Shown one piece after another: positions 51,121 through 54,820 of a stretch of 54,820 nucleotides of DNA. Numbering within the stretch: position 1 is the stretch's first letter; the number at the start of each line of letters is the position of its first letter. Under the pieces are notes generated by a model. It saw only the letters and a list, made by a program, of their open reading frames with translations. It was not told where the DNA came from and did not search any database. The translations under genes and the position numbers were made by a program. Source of the stretch: Acidobacteriota bacterium (GTDB lineage: Bacteria; Acidobacteriota; Terriglobia; Acidiferrales; UBA7541); the NCBI GenBank assembly GCA_003165465.1, contig PLUM01000107.1, forward strand, positions 531 to 55,350, in the 5' to 3' direction.

Positions 51121-52260
51121 TTATTTTCTTCCCTTACTCTTCCGCGCTTTTGCTTTTGCGCCTTTTAAACTCTGTTTCTTACTCTGTGCCCTCTGTGTTC
51201 TCTGTGTTCTCTGTGTTAATGCTTTTTCTTTTTTCTTTGCCTTCGTCATCGAGAATCCGTCTTCCGCCTTGGGCGCCTGCCGCACGCTCACGCCCACCAG
51301 ATCCCACAACGCTCGCACGTTGCGCCGGTCGTCCCCCGGCTCGTCGATCGGAGTCTCCAGGATAAACGCGCGCCCCGGCAATCCCTGCAAACCGGGACCG
51401 AGGCGAGCATGATTCAGAATCCGGCCAAATGCCGCAAGCCCAATTTTTCCGTGCCCAATATTTTCGTGCCGATCGACGCGCGACCCCAGCGGCGTTTTCG
51501 AATCGTTCACATGCAGCACATGCACGCGGCTCAGCCCCACGCTTCGGTCCACGGCGGCAAGCGTCGCCTCAAGACCCTCTTCGGTCGTGATATCGTACCC
51601 GGCCTCGAACGTGTGCGCCGTGTCCAGGCACACGCCCATCGGCAAATCGCCGGTCTGATCCAAAATCGCCTTGATCTCTTCAAACCGCGCGCCCACCGCC
51701 GTGCCCATCCCGGATGTGTTTTCGATAAGGATTCGCAGCGAACCCAGCTTCATGCCCTTCGCCGCATGGCGCAGGCCTTCGGCGATTTCCGTGATGGCCT
51801 GGTCCTTGTCCGACCCGAGGCCGGAGCCGGGATGCGCTACGAGAAAATCCGCGCCCAGCGATACCGCGCGAACCAGCTCGTCGTGAAACGCCTGGATTGA
51901 CCGCGTACGCATCACGCGCTCGGGCGACGCAAGATTGATCAGGTAATTGTCGTGAATCACGAGCGGCCCGAGAGCCAGCTCCGCGCGGCGCGCCCGAAAC
52001 CTCGCCGCATCCGCCTCCGCAATGCGAGCGCTTCCGCCCGGCCACATCCTCGGGCTTGCGGAAAAAATCTGGAGCGCGTTCGCGCCAAGCTTCGCGGCCG
52101 AATCGAGTGCCCCCGCGATATCACCCGCGATCGAAGTGTGAATTCCAATGCGAAAGCTGCCATCCTGCCACGCCGGCGGCTGGGGGATCGGTACAGGCTC
52201 GGGGCGATATTCGTCGCTGGCGTCGTAGGCGGGTTCCGTGCGGATCAATGGGTCAGCCAT
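51121..52260 (-). CDS. nfo: Deoxyribonuclease IV (endonuclease IV, AP endonuclease)
   Basis: This 379-residue TIM-barrel protein cleaves DNA at abasic sites using a trinuclear zinc centre. Motifs in order are IGIHTSIAGDIAGALDSAAK, ALQIFSASPRMW, LVIHDNYLINLASP, ADFLVAHPGSGLGS, RILIENTSGMG, GVCLDTAHTFEAGYDI, VHVLHVNDSKTPLGSRVDRH, ENIGHGKIG and FILETP. The core ends near residue 330. A C-terminal tail of about 45 Lys/Arg-rich residues follows and includes TQRTQRTQRAQS, encoded by a dispersed DNA repeat. An N-terminal extension of about 35 residues precedes the core. Confidence 0.9.
   Translation of the reverse strand: MADPLIRTEPAYDASDEYRPEPVPIPQPPAWQDGSFRIGIHTSIAGDIAGALDSAAKLGANALQIFSASPRMWPGGSARIAEADAARFRARRAELALGPLVIHDNYLINLASPERVMRTRSIQAFHDELVRAVSLGADFLVAHPGSGLGSDKDQAITEIAEGLRHAAKGMKLGSLRILIENTSGMGTAVGARFEEIKAILDQTGDLPMGVCLDTAHTFEAGYDITTEEGLEATLAAVDRSVGLSRVHVLHVNDSKTPLGSRVDRHENIGHGKIGLAAFGRILNHARLGPGLQGLPGRAFILETPIDEPGDDRRNVRALWDLVGVSVRQAPKAEDGFSMTKAKKKEKALTQRTQRTQRAQSKKQSLKGAKAKARKSKGRK
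51182..51222. repeat. CTCTGTGTT-type repeat inside the nfo 3' end
   Basis: CTCTGTGCCCTCTGTGTTCT, CTGTGTTCTCTGTGTTAA: four near-perfect 9-base units. Read on the minus strand in frame they encode LTQRTQRTQRAQS of the endonuclease IV tail. Confidence 0.85.
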
Positions 52261-52521
52261 TCCCTCGGTAAACCTTCGTGTCCGTCATGCGCCTTCAGGT
52301 GCCGGCAAGTGCCATCAAGTGACGATAAGCTGTTCATTCTAACGGATGACCGCTCCAGCGGCAACGATATCCGCCGGATGATCGCGGGCCAAACTTCGGA
52401 CTCAGGAATTATTTTGGAAGTTATCGGCGAGCGTGGCATATTCTCTACACGTTTCGCCCGCATGAAAACATTCGGGCCGCCACAAAACAACTTGAGATTG
52501 TCTTTTTCGAAGAGGAATGGC

Positions 52522-53262
52522 ATGGCCAAACTCGACTCGCTGATTGAGGATCTCGTCGCCGCCAATCGCATCCTGGCGAACGAAGGTATCGTGGACGCTT
52601 TTGGCCACATCAGCGCGCGCCACCCGGATGATGATGGCCGCTTCCTGCTATCGCGGGCAATATCACCCGAATTGGTGGAACCCGGCGATATCATGGAGTT
52701 CACGCTCGACGGCGCGCACACCGACTCGGTTCCCGGAAAACCGTACCTCGAACGGTTCATTCACGCCGCGCTCTATCAAACCCGGCCGGAGATTCAGAGC
52801 GTCGTCCACAGCCATAGCCGTGGCCCCATCCCTTTTGGTTTGACGGGCGAAAAACTCCGCCCCGTGGTGCATAGCTGCGCGACCTTAGGGGCCGAGGTCC
52901 CGGTGTGGGACGCGCAAACCAGCTTCGGCGACACGGACTTGCTGGTTTCGAACATGTCCATGGGGCTTGATCTGGCCCGCGCCGTCGGCGACGGCAATTG
53001 CATCCTGATGCGCGGACACGGTTCCACGGTCGTTGGAAAATCAATCCGTGAGGCCGTTTATACGGCGGTGTATTTGGACGTCAATGCCGATCTGCAAATG
53101 AAGGCCAGTTCCCTGGGCAAAGCCACCTTTCTTTCGGCGGGCGAAATTGAAAAGATCAACCTGCGTCTGAGCCAGTCCAGACCGGGAGAGGGTTTTAATC
53201 GATCGTGGGAGTATTGGTGCCGGCGCGCAGGCATCCACTCCAAGCCCGGCGAATCACTGTAG
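52522..53262 (+). CDS. Class II aldolase/adducin-family protein
   Basis: This 246-residue protein has the metal-binding pattern of the family: E77 (LERFIH), H96 and H98 (VVHSHSRG) and a later histidine in LMRGHGSTVVG. The N-terminal FGHISARHPDDDGRFLLSRA and LVEPGDIMEF segments are typical. Members include fuculose-phosphate aldolase and decarboxylases of aromatic ring-cleavage products; the latter fits the aromatic-acid-type transporter downstream (inference). The ATG at 52522 is preceded by GAGGAAT; the frame is open far upstream into antisense nfo. The stop codon lies in a palindromic repeat. Confidence 0.82.
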   Translation: MAKLDSLIEDLVAANRILANEGIVDAFGHISARHPDDDGRFLLSRAISPELVEPGDIMEFTLDGAHTDSVPGKPYLERFIHAALYQTRPEIQSVVHSHSRGPIPFGLTGEKLRPVVHSCATLGAEVPVWDAQTSFGDTDLLVSNMSMGLDLARAVGDGNCILMRGHGSTVVGKSIREAVYTAVYLDVNADLQMKASSLGKATFLSAGEIEKINLRLSQSRPGEGFNRSWEYWCRRAGIHSKPGESL

Positions 53263-53306
53263 CCCGCCTCTTCAGAGGCGGGGATTTTCGCCGGGTGATG
53301 CAACGC
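53257..53306. repeat. Palindromic repeat family A, single copy
   Basis: CTGTAG, CCCGCCTCTTCAGAGGCGGG, GATTTTCGCCGGGTGATGCA, ACGC: a full-length family A copy on the minus strand. Its CTGTAG border forms the last codon and stop of the aldolase gene. Confidence 0.88.
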
Positions 53307-53362
53307 GTAGAAAACGAGTGGTTGTGTGGCCCGCGTCGTCAGCACCAAAAGGAAACGAAACG

Positions 53363-54760
53363 ATGGAAAACCCCCCGACAATCAACATCACACGGCTGGT
53401 CGACGAACAGAGGATCAGTCTCTTTGGCCTGGGTATCATCCTGCTCTCGTTCCTGGTGATGTTTTCCGATGGCTATGCGCTCGCCTCTGCGGCCTACGCG
53501 GCGCCGTCCATCGTGCGGCAGTGGCACTTGAACCGCGCGGTGATGGGGCCCGTGTTCAGCGCCAGCCTCTTCGGCATGTTGTTCGGAGCGCCGGTGTTTG
53601 GCTATCTCGGGGATCGTTTTGGACGCAAGGGAGCCATCATTCTGGGCTGCGTGCTGTACGGACTTTCGTCGCTGGCCATCGTCGAATCGCACACGCTGCA
53701 TCAACTGATCGCGCTCCGGTTTATTTCCGGCATTGGCCTCGGCGGTTTGCCGCCCAACACCATCGCTCTCAACGCCGAGTTCGCACCCAAGCGCGCGCGG
53801 GCCACCATGATCGTCTTCATGTTCATGGGCATCACGGTCGGCGGCATTCTGCCCGGCGCCGTCACCGCGTACCTGCCGCAGTACGGCTGGCAGGGACTGT
53901 TCTTCATCGGAGGCGCATTCCCACTCGCCGTCGCGCTGGCCGCGTTTTTCTTGCTGCCCGAATCCATCAAGTTTCTGGTGTTGCGCAATGCCCGCGACAA
54001 GGTCGCGCAGCTGGCGCGGAAGTTGAGTCCCGGCATTTCGATTGCCCCGGACACTACATTCCTGATTGACGAAAAGCCCAGAAGCGGGTTCTCCATCCGA
54101 CTGATTTTTGCCGAGGGGCGCGCCTGGATGACGCCACTGCTCTGGATCGTCTTCTTTTCGAACCTCATGGCCAATTTTTTCCTGAATAGCTGGATGCCCA
54201 CACTATTTCAAGACTCGGGCTTGTCGGCCCGGCAAACTGCGCTGACCATGACCATGTTCTATTTCGGCGGCATCGCGGGCGGTATCACCATCAGCCGGCT
54301 GCTCGATAAGAGCGGTCTCGCGGCCATTGGCCTGTCGTTCCTCGTCGGCTGTCCCATCGTCGCGGCCATTGGCACGCCGGGGCTTTCGCATCGCTTGCTG
54401 ATCGTCACCGTTTTCTTCGCCGGATTTTGCATCCTGGGCAATCAGCTCGGCCTGAACGCCGTGTCGGGCTTGCTGTATCCGACGGCGATTCGCTCCAACG
54501 GCGTGGGCTGGGCGAACGCCATCGGCCGGTTCGGAGCGATTGCCGGTCCCATGATCGGCGGCTGGCTCATCGGACGTCATTTGCCGCTGCAACGCCTCTT
54601 CCTCGTCCCGGTTGTCCCCATGGCCCTCGGCGCAGTGGCCAGTTTCGCGCTGATGCGCGTTTGCTTCGCGCGGTTTGGCGGGCGGCATCTGGAAGCGGAA
54701 GGGCGCTCCGTTCCCGAGACACGTTCGAAAATACCGATGGCTGACCCGATTTCGCGTTGA
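53363..54760 (+). CDS. MFS transporter, aromatic acid:H+ symporter-like (AAHS)
   Basis: This protein of about 465 residues has twelve predicted membrane segments. It has the AAHS-type first helix (LSFLVMFSDGYALASAAYAA), the loop motif FGYLGDRFGRKGAIILGCVL and FISGIGLGGLPPNTIALNAE, then FAPKRAR. Family members import benzoate- or hydroxybenzoate-like acids with protons. The ATG at 53363 has AAAAGGAAA upstream; the frame is open 15 codons further. It follows the aldolase-family gene after 100 bases, so the two may form a small catabolic unit. Confidence 0.86.
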   Translation: MENPPTINITRLVDEQRISLFGLGIILLSFLVMFSDGYALASAAYAAPSIVRQWHLNRAVMGPVFSASLFGMLFGAPVFGYLGDRFGRKGAIILGCVLYGLSSLAIVESHTLHQLIALRFISGIGLGGLPPNTIALNAEFAPKRARATMIVFMFMGITVGGILPGAVTAYLPQYGWQGLFFIGGAFPLAVALAAFFLLPESIKFLVLRNARDKVAQLARKLSPGISIAPDTTFLIDEKPRSGFSIRLIFAEGRAWMTPLLWIVFFSNLMANFFLNSWMPTLFQDSGLSARQTALTMTMFYFGGIAGGITISRLLDKSGLAAIGLSFLVGCPIVAAIGTPGLSHRLLIVTVFFAGFCILGNQLGLNAVSGLLYPTAIRSNGVGWANAIGRFGAIAGPMIGGWLIGRHLPLQRLFLVPVVPMALGAVASFALMRVCFARFGGRHLEAEGRSVPETRSKIPMADPISR

Positions 54761-54779
54761 TTGCAGCGATCCCCCTGTC

Positions 54780-54809
54780 CAGTAGCACAGGCTTCAGAGC
54801 CTGTGTGGC
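54780..54809. repeat. Palindromic repeat family B variant
   Basis: CAGTAGCACAGGCTTCAGAG, CCTGTGTGGC, with the inner part CAGGCTTCAGAGCCTG. It has a slightly longer loop than other copies and may be the left arm of a pair continuing past the window edge. Confidence 0.75.
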
Positions 54810-54820
54810 AATTCACTAAT

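Overview
The window looks like a chromosomal segment of a GC-rich Acidobacteriota genome. The reasons are an Oar-like TonB-dependent receptor with a carboxypeptidase-like N-terminal domain, bacillithiol synthase BshA in a Gram-negative background that also has Tol-Pal, a sigma / zinc-finger anti-sigma / CpxP-like / MacAB operon, and very many short palindromic repeats at gene ends. This is judged from protein families by eye; no database search was possible. Positions were derived by hand from the numbered sequence and may be off by a base in places.

Layout. 0-5.6 kb: the 5' end of a nuoI-like gene, a minus-strand housekeeping run (yggS, yggU, an M24 peptidase, a DUF6677-like membrane protein, a small membrane protein) and a plus-strand run tmk-holB-hfq. 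5.6-8.9 kb: a thioesterase, bshA and an MFS exporter. 8.8-12.1 kb: a complete minimal PQQ operon pqqABCDE, including a 25-residue pqqA that ordinary ORF cut-offs miss; it is transcribed divergently from a 1100-residue TonB-dependent receptor (12.3-15.6 kb). 15.8-19.5 kb: a LytS-type histidine kinase with no response regulator in the window, ribA, and a TIG/kelch-like lipoprotein. 19.8-24.5 kb: a visibly AT-richer patch with a small zinc-ribbon-like protein, three predicted exported enzymes (amidohydrolase, metallo-beta-lactamase-fold hydrolase, double-VOC protein) and a decayed tyrosine integrase that ends exactly at the 3' end of the RNase P RNA gene. 24.6-33 kb: ligA, a lipid kinase, a YdjM-type membrane protein, a VTT-domain protein, a conserved hypothetical, an exported DinB-like protein, a bifunctional-nuclease-family protein and miaB. 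33.3-38.9 kb: a complete Tol-Pal operon tolQRAB-pal-cpoB. 39.3-45.7 kb: ssb, then a minus-strand ECF sigma / anti-sigma / CpxP-like / MacA / MacB-type ABC operon with a divergent XRE regulator. 45.8-52.3 kb: guaA, a D-2-hydroxyacid dehydrogenase, leuS and endonuclease IV. 52.5-54.8 kb: a class II aldolase-family protein with an aromatic-acid-type MFS transporter.

The most unusual layer is non-coding. A superfamily of about 15 palindromic elements shares a CTGAAG centre, a GCTAC / GTAGC border and stem arms that differ by compensatory changes between copies. Many occur as inverted pairs and several supply the stop codon of the adjacent gene. A second family of short-period words (CTCTGTGTT-like, and others) is concentrated in and around the Tol-Pal operon. 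It appears to have been taken into coding sequence twice: as the hydrophobic core of the TolB signal peptide and as the basic tail of endonuclease IV. No CRISPR array, intact transposase, rRNA or tRNA was seen.
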